Of a stretch of DNA of 64,000 bases, positions 36,041 through 44,079 are shown in pieces. The notes under the pieces were generated by a model. That model was not told the origin of the DNA and made no database searches. It worked only from the letters and a program-made list of their open reading frames with translations. The stretch's first letter is position 1. Every line of letters begins with the position of its first letter. The position numbers and the translations under genes are program-made. Source of the stretch: WTAW01 sp964406575 (GTDB lineage: Bacteria; Acidobacteriota; Aminicenantia; Aminicenantales; Aminicenantaceae); contig CAYOSH010000003.1 of assembly GCA_964406575.1 (NCBI GenBank), positions 115,429 through 179,428 of the forward strand, read 5' to 3'.

Positions 36041-36391
36041 GTGAAAAGCAACAACAGAGATCAAGAGGAAATCAATCTACTAGGGCTTATCCCTTTGAAG
36101 AACATCGATTGGGAGAGGCAACCCGACGGTTTGATCTGTTTGCTCAAGCCCAAATTACAGATCTCCTTTCTCAAAAAAAATGTCCTTCCGCACCTAAAGA
36201 ATCCCCACTACAGGATCAATCTCGACAAGATCGGCAGCTACTTCTGGGAAAACTGTGACGGAGTGCGCAATGTCAAAGAAATCGCTGAATGTATGAAGAT
36301 AAAATTTGGGGATGAAGTGGAGCCACTCTATGAGCGGATCACTCTTTTCCTTCAAAACTTAGAGAAAAATAAATTCATCCGATTCTTATAA
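36041..36391 (+). CDS. PqqD-like small protein
   Basis: 116 residues with a PqqD/RRE-type winged-helix segment. The core is INLDKIGSYFWENCDGVRNVKEIAECMKIKFGDEVEPLYERITLFLQNLEKNKFI, matching the family's D...G..IW..idG..tv.eIa..l pattern. Family members bind leader peptides of RiPP precursors or act as adaptors. No radical-SAM maturase or precursor peptide is adjacent. Likely co-transcribed with the OPT gene. The start is GTG 36041, with a weak ribosome site. Confidence 0.7.
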   Translation: MKSNNRDQEEINLLGLIPLKNIDWERQPDGLICLLKPKLQISFLKKNVLPHLKNPHYRINLDKIGSYFWENCDGVRNVKEIAECMKIKFGDEVEPLYERITLFLQNLEKNKFIRFL

Positions 36392-36529
36392 ATCTCACTG
36401 TATTCGGAAACTGTGAATCGTAAACAGTAACAGGATAAAACTCCTTATTGGATTGGATAATTCCATTGAACGCCTTCCGTATTTTCACGCCTCATATTTT
36501 ATTTTCATTCTCTGTGATGGAAAGACATC

Positions 36530-36558
36530 TTTACGCACAATTTTATTTCGTTTAGAAT
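36530..36558 (+). promoter_or_regulatory. Possible promoter of def-fmt
   Basis: TTTACG (36530-36535), 17-nt spacer, TAGAAT (36553-36558), 11 nt before the first possible def start codon. Confidence 0.4.
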
Positions 36559-36569
36559 AGACATGCACA

Positions 36570-37106
36570 ATGGATAAAATCGATAAAGAGATGACAATCC
36601 TGGACATTTTAGTTTTCGGTCACCCGGTCCTTGTTCAAAAAGCTGAAGACATAAAAAATATTGACGAAAAACTCTGCCGACTTGCAGAGAACATGGTTTA
36701 CACCATGCATGCAGCTCCTGGCATCGGCCTGTCTGCTCCTCAGGTCAATCAGAGTGTGAGGATCATTACTGTAGACCTTTCCGTGGGCGAGGATAAAGAT
36801 AAGATCATCATCCTCGCCAATCCTGAAATCCTGGATTCCCATGGAGAAGCTATCATGGAAGAGGGCTGTCTTTCTGTGCCAGAGATCAATGAAAAGGTTG
36901 TTCGGCCTTCGCACATTGCAGTCAAGGGCGTTGACCTCAAAGGCAATGAAAAGACCATAGAGGCTGAAGGTCTTTTGGCCCGAGTGATCTGCCACGAGAT
37001 CGATCATTTAAACGGGAAGCTTTTTATCGACCACCTCTCGCCGCTTAAAAAAAGTTTGATCAAAAAGAAACTTCGCAAGCAGCTGAGCAAGGGCGCATAC
37101 ACATGA
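36570..37106 (+). CDS. def: Peptide deformylase
   Basis: Removes the N-formyl group from nascent proteins. The three family motifs are present: GIGLSAPQV (~51-59), EEGCLSVPE (~95) and CHEIDHLNGKLF (~140), which supply the metal-binding Cys and two His. 178 residues. An internal ATG at 36591 (MTILDILVFGHP) fits the family start better, but neither start has a strong ribosome site. The stop overlaps the fmt start (ATGA). Confidence 0.93.
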   Translation: MDKIDKEMTILDILVFGHPVLVQKAEDIKNIDEKLCRLAENMVYTMHAAPGIGLSAPQVNQSVRIITVDLSVGEDKDKIIILANPEILDSHGEAIMEEGCLSVPEINEKVVRPSHIAVKGVDLKGNEKTIEAEGLLARVICHEIDHLNGKLFIDHLSPLKKSLIKKKLRKQLSKGAYT

Positions 37107-38038
37107 GGATCGTTTTTTTCGGTAGTCCGAACTCTGCTATCCCCTCGCTTCAAAAGATTTTGAGTGAGAGTCATAAAGTTGAGTGCGTCATCACTCAACC
37201 GGATAAGCCTTCGGGAAGAGGGAGAAAACTGAGGGCTTCTCCGGTCAAACAGTTTGCCATTGAATACAACATTCCCGTGTTGCAGCCAAAGAGAATTCGA
37301 AAAGACCCCCGTACTCTCGAAATGCTCGAAAAGAGCCGCCCAGACCTCAACGTCGTTGTGGCATACGGTCAAATCATCCCTGCTTCTATCATCTATTTGC
37401 CTAAACATCATTCGATCAACCTTCATTTCTCGCTTCTCCCCAAATACAGAGGAGCCTCTCCTGTTCAATGGGCCATCTTGAACGGAGATAAGGTCACTGG
37501 AATGACCATCTTTGAACTCAACGAACGCATGGATGAAGGCGATATCTTGACACAACGAGAAGTGGAGATCATTCCCGATGAAAAAGCGATCGAGCTGGAG
37601 GAACGTCTCGCAAAGGAAGGCGCAGACCTTCTGGTGAAAACGATCCGCCAGATCGACATCCTCTCTCCGAAGAAACAAGATCATGCACAGGCAACATATG
37701 CCCCCTTGATCAAAAAAGAGGATGGCCAGATCGATTGGAACAGTGAAGCGATTGCGATTGACAGGAAAATCAGAGCGTTCTCCCCATGGCCATCGGCATT
37801 TGTTTATTTTAGAGGGAAACGTGTGAAAGTCCTCGAAGGGAGGGTAGAAAACACCAAACCCACACAGTCCACCAAACCAGGGGACATTCACGCAATCGGG
37901 AAAGAAGGGATCAGCGTGGTCTGTAGAGACGGGGACATCTATAGCCTTAAATTCCTTCAACCAGAGAACCGTAAGGCGATGACTGCTTACTCCTTCTCTC
38001 TCGGGGCTAAAATCCAACCTGGCGAATCATTCGATTGA
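37103..38038 (+). CDS. fmt: Methionyl-tRNA formyltransferase
   Basis: Formylates initiator Met-tRNA. 311 residues. The formyl-transfer core has INLHFSLLPKYRGASPVQWAI (Asn/His) and the later catalytic Asp region (ERMDEGDILTQ). A C-terminal OB-like tRNA-binding domain follows (IDRKIRAFSPWPSAFVYFRGKRVKV). It is coupled to def by a 4-nt overlap, the usual arrangement. Confidence 0.95.
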   Translation: MRIVFFGSPNSAIPSLQKILSESHKVECVITQPDKPSGRGRKLRASPVKQFAIEYNIPVLQPKRIRKDPRTLEMLEKSRPDLNVVVAYGQIIPASIIYLPKHHSINLHFSLLPKYRGASPVQWAILNGDKVTGMTIFELNERMDEGDILTQREVEIIPDEKAIELEERLAKEGADLLVKTIRQIDILSPKKQDHAQATYAPLIKKEDGQIDWNSEAIAIDRKIRAFSPWPSAFVYFRGKRVKVLEGRVENTKPTQSTKPGDIHAIGKEGISVVCRDGDIYSLKFLQPENRKAMTAYSFSLGAKIQPGESFD

Positions 38039-38207
38039 ATCCAATATGAAGATCCCTAATCCACCACATGGCTTGGATGCATAGATGGCCTCACCTTCTC
38101 AACAGCCGACCACATCTCGCAGCTTCCTGGATCAAAAAACCGGATTTTGACATCACATAGCAGGATCTTCAAGGATATTGTTGGAATGGGGGTCTTACAA
38201 CTGAGAT

Positions 38208-39104
38208 TTAGTTATCGAGGATGTAATTCCACGGATTGAGGCGCTTTCCGTTGAGGCGGACTTCATAGTGGACATGAGACCCTATGGCTCTGCCGGTTTT
38301 CCCAACTAAACCTATGGTATCCCCTCTCTTGACTCTCTGACCGGGCTTTACCAAGTACTTGCTCAAGTGACAGTAGACCGTTACGTATCCGCTGTTTGGA
38401 TGGCTGATCTTGATCGTATTTCCTCCGATCTTATCGTTTTGGGTGGACAGGACTAAGCCGTCCGCTGTAGCGACGACTGGATTGCCATAATGGGTGGCAA
38501 TGTCAACCCCCGGATGAAATGTGCGCTTTCCGGTGAAAGGATCGTCTCTCCAGCCAAAAGGAGAGGCCCAATAACCCTTTGTTGGTGAGATACTGGGAGT
38601 TGCCGCCAGCACAAGAATCTGATTCTCATAAAAATTGGCCAGCATATTGAGGTTGTTCTTGATTCCATCGGCCTTTTTATTTATTTCTTCTAACCTGTTT
38701 AGGTCTATCTGGTAGTCAGACTCTGGGAGGTTCAACTCTTGTCCGTTCTCACCCCCTCCGAGCCCTGGTTCTATTTCTATGACTTCCTGGGATTTCAGCC
38801 CTGCCATCACGTTGAGCTTCTGGCGGTAACTCTCGAAAGCATTGATCTTTTCGTTGAGTTCATCAATGGATTTTTCATACCGAACGAGTGTTGTGTCCTG
38901 CTCTGCCTTGACTGCGCTCAAAGCTCTGTATTCTTGCCTCAATCCACTCATTAAAACATAATCCACCAAAAAGACGACCAGTGCGATAAAGATGAGTGCT
39001 GTGATTCCGCCCAATAGCTTGAGTGATCTATGAGAGAGAGTAAAAATCTTTTGTTTGCCTCTATGATGAGGAATAATGATCAGCGATATATACTTATCTG
39101 CCAT
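38208..39104 (-). CDS. M23 family metallopeptidase with membrane anchor and coiled coil
   Basis: About 298 residues. One N-terminal membrane helix (LLGGITALIFIALVVFLVDYVL) is followed by a coiled coil (residues ~65-110) and a C-terminal LytM/M23 domain. The zinc ligands are visible as FHPGVDIATHYG (HxxxD) and HVHYEV (HxH), so it is likely an active endopeptidase or an activator of wall hydrolases. ATG 39104 (MADKYISL) is preferred; a GTG at 39113 is also open. Confidence 0.88.
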   Translation of the reverse strand: MADKYISLIIIPHHRGKQKIFTLSHRSLKLLGGITALIFIALVVFLVDYVLMSGLRQEYRALSAVKAEQDTTLVRYEKSIDELNEKINAFESYRQKLNVMAGLKSQEVIEIEPGLGGGENGQELNLPESDYQIDLNRLEEINKKADGIKNNLNMLANFYENQILVLAATPSISPTKGYWASPFGWRDDPFTGKRTFHPGVDIATHYGNPVVATADGLVLSTQNDKIGGNTIKISHPNSGYVTVYCHLSKYLVKPGQRVKRGDTIGLVGKTGRAIGSHVHYEVRLNGKRLNPWNYILDN

Positions 39105-39159
39105 GGATTTCACATCCTACATATCATATTGATCCAACCATTGATGTCAAGTGATATAT

Positions 39160-39570
39160 TCATCTCTCGGTTATCGGACGCGTATTCTCTTTGATCCAAG
39201 CCACGATATCTTTAGTCGAAGAGCCTGGCAAAAAAAACTCTGCGATTCCGATATCCTTCAATCCTGGAATATCCTTCTCCGGAATGATGCCTCCAGCAAT
39301 AACCTTTACGTCTGCAATCCCTTTTATTTTAAGCAAATGCATGATTTTGGGCAAAAGGATATTGTGTGCCCCGGAGAGTATACTCAAGCCTATAACATCG
39401 ACATCCTCTTGAATGGCAGCATTGACGATCTCCTCTGGTATTCGTCTGAGGCCTGTGTAAATGACCTCTACCCCGGCATCACGCAAAGCACGGCAGATGA
39501 CCTTGGCTCCCCTGTCGTGGCCGTCCAGGCCGGGTTTAGCGATCAGAACTTTGATCCGTTTTGCGTTCAC
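39160..39570 (-). CDS. Cobalamin-binding domain protein (methylmalonyl-CoA mutase C-terminal-like)
   Basis: A 136-residue stand-alone B12-binding domain. The base-off/His-on signature appears as GLDGHDRGAKVICRALRDAG (DxHxxG), followed by IGLSILSGAHN (SxL) and VIAGGIIPEKDI (GG). It corresponds to the small subunit or C-terminal domain of methylmalonyl-CoA mutase-type enzymes. No catalytic subunit is in the window. The start is GTG 39570 with GGAG upstream; the start of the neighbour's 3' end lies 82 bp away on the same strand. Confidence 0.88.
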   Translation of the reverse strand: MNAKRIKVLIAKPGLDGHDRGAKVICRALRDAGVEVIYTGLRRIPEEIVNAAIQEDVDVIGLSILSGAHNILLPKIMHLLKIKGIADVKVIAGGIIPEKDIPGLKDIGIAEFFLPGSSTKDIVAWIKENTRPITER

Positions 39571-39652
39571 TCAGATCTCCAGGAAACATTTCAGAAGCGA
39601 TATCTTCTGCACTGGCTATACATCTATACCAGCAATGAGAATATCTAAATCT

Positions 39653-39910
39653 CTATTCTTCAGTGACTTTCAAAACGAGGTCATTTTCCCGCGCAGAACT
39701 TTCGACCTTTAATCCCGCAGATTCTCCAGTCTTGATGGCATCCACAGAACTGTGTTCTATCTGAAGGGAATGGACTTTTTGGTAAAAGTCAGTGGTGTGC
39801 CCCTTGATGTGGATGGTATCCCCTACCCGAAGTTCTCCTTTAGTCAGTTCTATGACACAGACGTTTATTTTGGAAAAATAGTGGGTGATTTTTCCAATTT
39901 TTTCCTCCAT
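39653..39910 (-). CDS. Small EF-Tu domain-2-like protein
   Basis: 85 residues (EEKIGKITHYFSKINVCVIE, then KGELRVGDTIHIKGHTTDF and VDAIKTGESAGLKV). This is the beta-barrel fold of translation-factor domain 2 without a GTPase domain, a known small family annotated as translation elongation factor-like. Function unknown. A strong GAGGAGGA ribosome site precedes ATG 39910. It is upstream of, and probably co-transcribed with, the B12-binding gene. Confidence 0.75.
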   Translation of the reverse strand: MEEKIGKITHYFSKINVCVIELTKGELRVGDTIHIKGHTTDFYQKVHSLQIEHSSVDAIKTGESAGLKVESSARENDLVLKVTEE

Positions 39911-39981
39911 TTGATCCTCCTCTTTGCATTGTGTTTACGTTAACAAAATCTTCAAGCTTTAGCAAGTTTTCCTTAAGCACT

Positions 39982-40152
39982 GGAAGCATCCTTATTTCCG
40001 TGATAAGGGCATTAAAGGTAAAAAAGAGGGAGTCACTATCCTTATGAGTCGGATGGTGGTGGGTGGGGGGGGGTTTTCGACGAATATGGACTGTGACGAA
40101 CTCCTGCTATTATCATTTGACTTGAGAGCATCACGGAAATAAGGATGCTTCC
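39982..40152 (-). mobile_element. MITE-like type B element, copy B2, with perfect ends and target-site duplication
   Basis: A 171-bp unit whose first 23 bp (GGAAGCATCCTTATTTCCGT plus GAT) and last 23 bp are perfect inverted repeats. The flanks repeat CCTTAAGCAC (39971-39980 and 40151-40160), a direct repeat of 8-10 bp depending on where the ends are drawn. The interior is nearly identical to copy B1 in inverse orientation. The duplicated target includes the stop codon of the SDR gene, so that gene is intact. Confidence 0.85.
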
Positions 40153-40911
40153 TTAAGCACAAAGGACAGACCCTCCATTCACATTCAAGACCTCTCCTGT
40201 GATATGCCGGGCGAGATCAGAGGCCAGAAACAAGATCGGAGCGGCGATATCCTCAGGCGGCGGAATTCGCTGAAGGGGGATGCTCGCTTCGACTTTTTTG
40301 CGGAAGTTTTTATCTCGAAAGACTTCGGCACACATATCCGTATCCACCCAACCCGGAGCCACACAGTTCACTCGGATCCCGAACGAACCGAGCTCTGCGG
40401 CTAGAGACTTTGTCAAGGCAATGACAGCTCCTTTACTGGCCGCATAATGGGAGTGACAGGCTTCTCCTCTCACACCTGCAGTGGAAGACACGTTAATGAT
40501 CCAACCTGTTTTGCGAGTCATCATAGAGGGGACGACAGCGTTACAGACATAAAAGATGCTGTTCAAATTGACACTCATCGTCTCCAGCCACACAGTTTCT
40601 TCCATGCGCCCCATTTCGCCGTAGGTCCATATGCCGACATTATTCACTAGCACATCGATATGCCCCCATTTCTCAAGAATATCTTCCACCATCTTGAGAA
40701 CTTCATTCTTTTTCGAGAAATCAGCTTGATAGACTAAACATTCTCTTCCCAAAGACCGAATCTTGTTTTGGACTTCCTCAGCTGCAGATCTTCGGCGGGT
40801 ATAGCTGAAGGCCACATCAGAACCAGCTTTGGCGAACAGGATGGCTGTCTCTGCCCCGATGCCCCTTGAACCTCCGGTGATCAAAGTCTTTTTTCCGGCT
40901 AATGAAATCAT
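40153..40911 (-). CDS. Short-chain dehydrogenase/reductase (FabG-like)
   Basis: 252-residue classical SDR. Cofactor motif TGGSRGIGAETA (residues ~11-22), NNVGIW (~88), catalytic Ser in NVSSTAG (~140), and YAASK with the Tyr/Lys pair (~155). It resembles 3-oxoacyl-ACP reductase, but the substrate is not certain, since no fatty-acid genes are near. AGGAGG precedes ATG 40911. Its TAA stop (40153-40155) lies within the target duplication of the adjoining MITE. Confidence 0.88.
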   Translation of the reverse strand: MISLAGKKTLITGGSRGIGAETAILFAKAGSDVAFSYTRRRSAAEEVQNKIRSLGRECLVYQADFSKKNEVLKMVEDILEKWGHIDVLVNNVGIWTYGEMGRMEETVWLETMSVNLNSIFYVCNAVVPSMMTRKTGWIINVSSTAGVRGEACHSHYAASKGAVIALTKSLAAELGSFGIRVNCVAPGWVDTDMCAEVFRDKNFRKKVEASIPLQRIPPPEDIAAPILFLASDLARHITGEVLNVNGGSVLCA

Positions 40912-41041
40912 TCCCCCTCCTCATTCTTTTTTTGCCTGATAGTTCAAATTGTTAATTCTGTGCCTTCACTAAAACTTAAAACGTCTCATTCATCAAAAAT
41001 GGAGACAACAAATGAGGGAGTTGTGGCGACACAGAATGTTT

Positions 41042-43579
41042 TCAATAATCCAGTGTGAATTCTCCCAACTCATGGAAAAGCAGGTACCTGTAGATCTCTT
41101 CTTTTTTGGGAAGTATTTTTTTTTCCAATATGGAAAAATACTCCTCAGTTGTCGGCATTTTTCCCTTCAAGGCAGCGATGGCTGCCAGTTCGGCAGATCC
41201 TAAATATACACGTGCATTGTCTCCTATCCGGTTATCAAAATTTCGGGTCGATGTGGAGATAACTGTGGCTCCTGGACGAACCCGGGCCTGATTTCCCATA
41301 CAAAGAGAGCAGCCCGAGATCTCCGTCCGTGCGCCAACACTGGCATAGATATTGTAATAACCTTCCCTGATCAACTGCGCCCTGTCCATCTTGGTTGGCG
41401 GGGTCATCCATATACGCGTGTCCAGATAGCCCTCTCCCTCGAAGATCTTGCCAGCTGCTCGGAAATGTCCGATGTTCGTCATGCAGGAACCGATGAAGAT
41501 CTCATCGATCCTATCCCCTGCCACCTCTGACAACAGCTTCACATCATCCGGATCATTGGGGCAAGCCAGGATCGGTTCATGGATCTCTTCTAGATCGATT
41601 TCGATGACTTCAGCATACTCAGCCGTTTCGTCTCTACGAAGAAGTTCTGGATTGTCCAGCCATTCCCTGCAGGCTTTGATGCGGCGTCGAAGGACGTCAG
41701 GATCCCGATATCCTTCTTCGACCATTTTTTCCATCAACGCAATATTGCTCTTGATATAAGCCTCCACGCTTTTTTCAGAAATGGCAATAGTTCCGCTGGC
41801 TGCAGATCGTTCCGCTGTGGCATCTGTGAGCTCAAATGCCTGTTCGACCGTGAGATCAGACAATCCTTCCATTTCGAGAATACGTCCGTTAAAAACATTC
41901 TTTTTGCCCTCTTTGGCAACCGTAAGTAGGCCCTTTTGTATGGCAAAATAGGGAATGGCATTCACAACATCCCTGAGAGTGATTCCGGGATTAAGTTGCC
42001 CCTTGAACTTGACCAGAACAGATTCAGGCATGTCCAAAGGCATTGACCCGAGAGTTCCAGCAAAAGCCACAAGTCCCGAACCTGCGGGAAAACTCAGCCC
42101 GATGGGAAACCGAGTGTGGGAATCTCCTCCGGTTCCCATGGTATCTGGCAGAAGAAAGTGATTCAACCAGGTGTGGAGCACTCCATCCCCAGGTCTAAGG
42201 GAGAGGCCCTTCAATTCGACGATAAATTTCGAAAGGGATGTATGCATCCGCACATCTGCCAATTTAGGATAAGCCGCTGTGTGACAAAAGGTCTGCAGGA
42301 AGAAATCGGTCTGGAACTCCATGCAAGCCAGCTCTTTCAGCTCGTCCGCGGTCATCGGACCCGTAGTGTCTTGTGAGGCCACGGTGGTCATCCTCGGTTC
42401 ACAGGAGGAGCCAGGCAAGATGTTTTTCACACCACAAGCTCTGCTGACAATTTTTTGGGCGAGGGTGTAACCCTGGCCCTCTTTGGGCCTCGGGTTCTCG
42501 ATCATGGTAAAAAAATCATCTTCAGGCATGTCGAGAGCCTCACGGGCCTTGGACGTGAGAGCACGCCCGATCATCAAGAATAAACGGCCGCCAGCTCGAA
42601 ATTCGTCCTGGAGCGTGGCTGGCTCTAGTGTAAGAGTGGATAAAACACCTCCTTTTTCATCAGTGATGGTTCCTTCTCGACAGTCCAAGACAACGACATC
42701 TCCTGTTTTCAAGTGAGTCACATCACACATGATCGGCAATCCCCCCGAGTCTTCGACTGTGTTGAAGAAGATCGGGGCAATGAGTCCTCCCAAAACGACT
42801 CCTGCACGTCGCTTGTTCGGGATATAAGGGATATCTTCTCCGATGTGCCACATCAAAGAATTCGTGGCGGATTTTCGCGACGACCCAGTCCCGACAACAT
42901 CCCCCACAAAAACAACCTTGTGCCCTTTTTCCCGGAATTGCCTTATGGTATCTATTCCCCCCGGAAAGCGCGTTTCCCCCATGGAAAGCGCATGCAGAGG
43001 AATATCCGGACGGCTCCATGCATGCTTGGCGGGAGAGAAATCATCAGTGTTCGTTTCGCCTTCCACCTTGAAGACTTTTAGCTTCAACTTTACAGGAAAT
43101 TTCGGGCGTGAACGGAACCATTCGCCATCGGCCCATGACTCAAGAACCTCACGGGCAACGGAGCTTTTACTGGCCATTTCGGCAATTTTATCAAAAGCAT
43201 TGTAGACAAGAATGATGCCTTTCAAAGCACGAGCAGCCTCCGGAGCAAGGGATTTATCCTCAAGGAACTCGATGAGAGGTTCGACATTATACCCTCCAAG
43301 CATTGTTCCAAGCAGGACCACAGCATCCCGCTTTCCGACCACAGGAGATGAAACCCTCCCCAGGGCCACGCTGGTGAGCCAATTGGCCTTAACTTTTGCA
43401 GCAGAATCCACACCTGGAGCGATCCTGTTCTTAAGGAGTTTCAAGAAAATATCCTCTTTTCCTTGAGGTGGATCTTCAAGAATTTGACAGAGCTCCTGCA
43501 CTTGCTCGGGATTTAGAGGCAGAGGCGGTATCCCTTGAGACGTCCGCTCTGATTCAGCCGAGAAATACGAATATAACAT
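41042..43579 (-). CDS. acnB: Aconitate hydratase B
   Basis: 845-residue AcnB-type aconitase, citrate/isocitrate isomerase of the TCA cycle. It has the AcnB order: N-terminal HEAT-like helical domain, swivel domain, then catalytic domains. The cluster cysteines appear in GSCMTNIGHFRAAG and GCSLCMGNQARV; DTMGTGGDSHTRFP is also characteristic. The gene is divergent from isocitrate dehydrogenase across a 500-bp intergenic region that holds repeat A4. Confidence 0.96.
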   Translation of the reverse strand: MLYSYFSAESERTSQGIPPLPLNPEQVQELCQILEDPPQGKEDIFLKLLKNRIAPGVDSAAKVKANWLTSVALGRVSSPVVGKRDAVVLLGTMLGGYNVEPLIEFLEDKSLAPEAARALKGIILVYNAFDKIAEMASKSSVAREVLESWADGEWFRSRPKFPVKLKLKVFKVEGETNTDDFSPAKHAWSRPDIPLHALSMGETRFPGGIDTIRQFREKGHKVVFVGDVVGTGSSRKSATNSLMWHIGEDIPYIPNKRRAGVVLGGLIAPIFFNTVEDSGGLPIMCDVTHLKTGDVVVLDCREGTITDEKGGVLSTLTLEPATLQDEFRAGGRLFLMIGRALTSKAREALDMPEDDFFTMIENPRPKEGQGYTLAQKIVSRACGVKNILPGSSCEPRMTTVASQDTTGPMTADELKELACMEFQTDFFLQTFCHTAAYPKLADVRMHTSLSKFIVELKGLSLRPGDGVLHTWLNHFLLPDTMGTGGDSHTRFPIGLSFPAGSGLVAFAGTLGSMPLDMPESVLVKFKGQLNPGITLRDVVNAIPYFAIQKGLLTVAKEGKKNVFNGRILEMEGLSDLTVEQAFELTDATAERSAASGTIAISEKSVEAYIKSNIALMEKMVEEGYRDPDVLRRRIKACREWLDNPELLRRDETAEYAEVIEIDLEEIHEPILACPNDPDDVKLLSEVAGDRIDEIFIGSCMTNIGHFRAAGKIFEGEGYLDTRIWMTPPTKMDRAQLIREGYYNIYASVGARTEISGCSLCMGNQARVRPGATVISTSTRNFDNRIGDNARVYLGSAELAAIAALKGKMPTTEEYFSILEKKILPKKEEIYRYLLFHELGEFTLDY

Positions 43580-43688
43580 ACTTTCTTCTCCCTTTTTTCT
43601 GAGGATAAAAAGCGTACAAATGGTCTATAATTTAGCAAATACTATATAACAGAATTTCCTCAAAGTTCAAATATCAAAAAAAACGCGC

Positions 43689-43916
43689 GCATTTCTAAAT
43701 CCGTGATGAAGGAGATACGAGTGTCCTAATTAGTGATTGCGAAAACATGCTCAGTTTCTCCAGCGAGGAAGCTTCGCTCGGTTCCGGGCTTCCCTCACAT
43801 CTCCCACGGGAGATGCGCCATGCCCGCATGGAGCCCTTCTCACGGTTTTCTCCACCACACAATCGGGACACTTAATAATGCAACGTGTGTTCATACGAAA
43901 ACGGATTCGGGAATGC
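43689..43916 (+). repeat. Type A repeat, copy A4 (longest)
   Basis: About 228 bp between acnB and isocitrate dehydrogenase. Left end GCATTTCTAAATCCGTGATG; the right end, read on the other strand, is GCATTCCCGAATCCGTTTTC, so the ends are imperfect inverted repeats related to those of type B. Internal palindromes occur (TCTCCCACGGGAGA at 43801-43814). The 43830-43916 half matches A1. Two overlapping open frames of 61-69 codons in it are not credible genes. Confidence 0.6.
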
Positions 43917-44012
43917 TTCTAGGAAAGGCTATATCCCTATAACGGAATTTTTCGTAATTTCTCTGAGAATGATCATTTGAGAAAAGAAATAGTCTTAAAT
44001 TGAGGAAGTGAG

Positions 44013-44039
44013 TTGATTTTCAGGATAAAAAGTTATAAT
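44013..44039 (+). promoter_or_regulatory. Predicted promoter of isocitrate dehydrogenase
   Basis: TTGATT (44013-44018), 15-nt spacer, TATAAT (44034-44039), then a GGAGGA ribosome site before ATG 44080. Confidence 0.5.
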
Positions 44040-44079
44040 ATTTCTCTTCATTTTATATTCAAGATGGAGGAATAATTAT

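Noticed and set aside
37004..38017. 337-codon frame antisense to fmt
   Set aside because: fmt on the other strand is clearly coding, with conserved motifs; the antisense product matches no family and is a codon-usage shadow.
43733..43942. Overlapping small frames between acnB and isocitrate DH
   Set aside because: Both are inside repeat A4 and have no coding signals.
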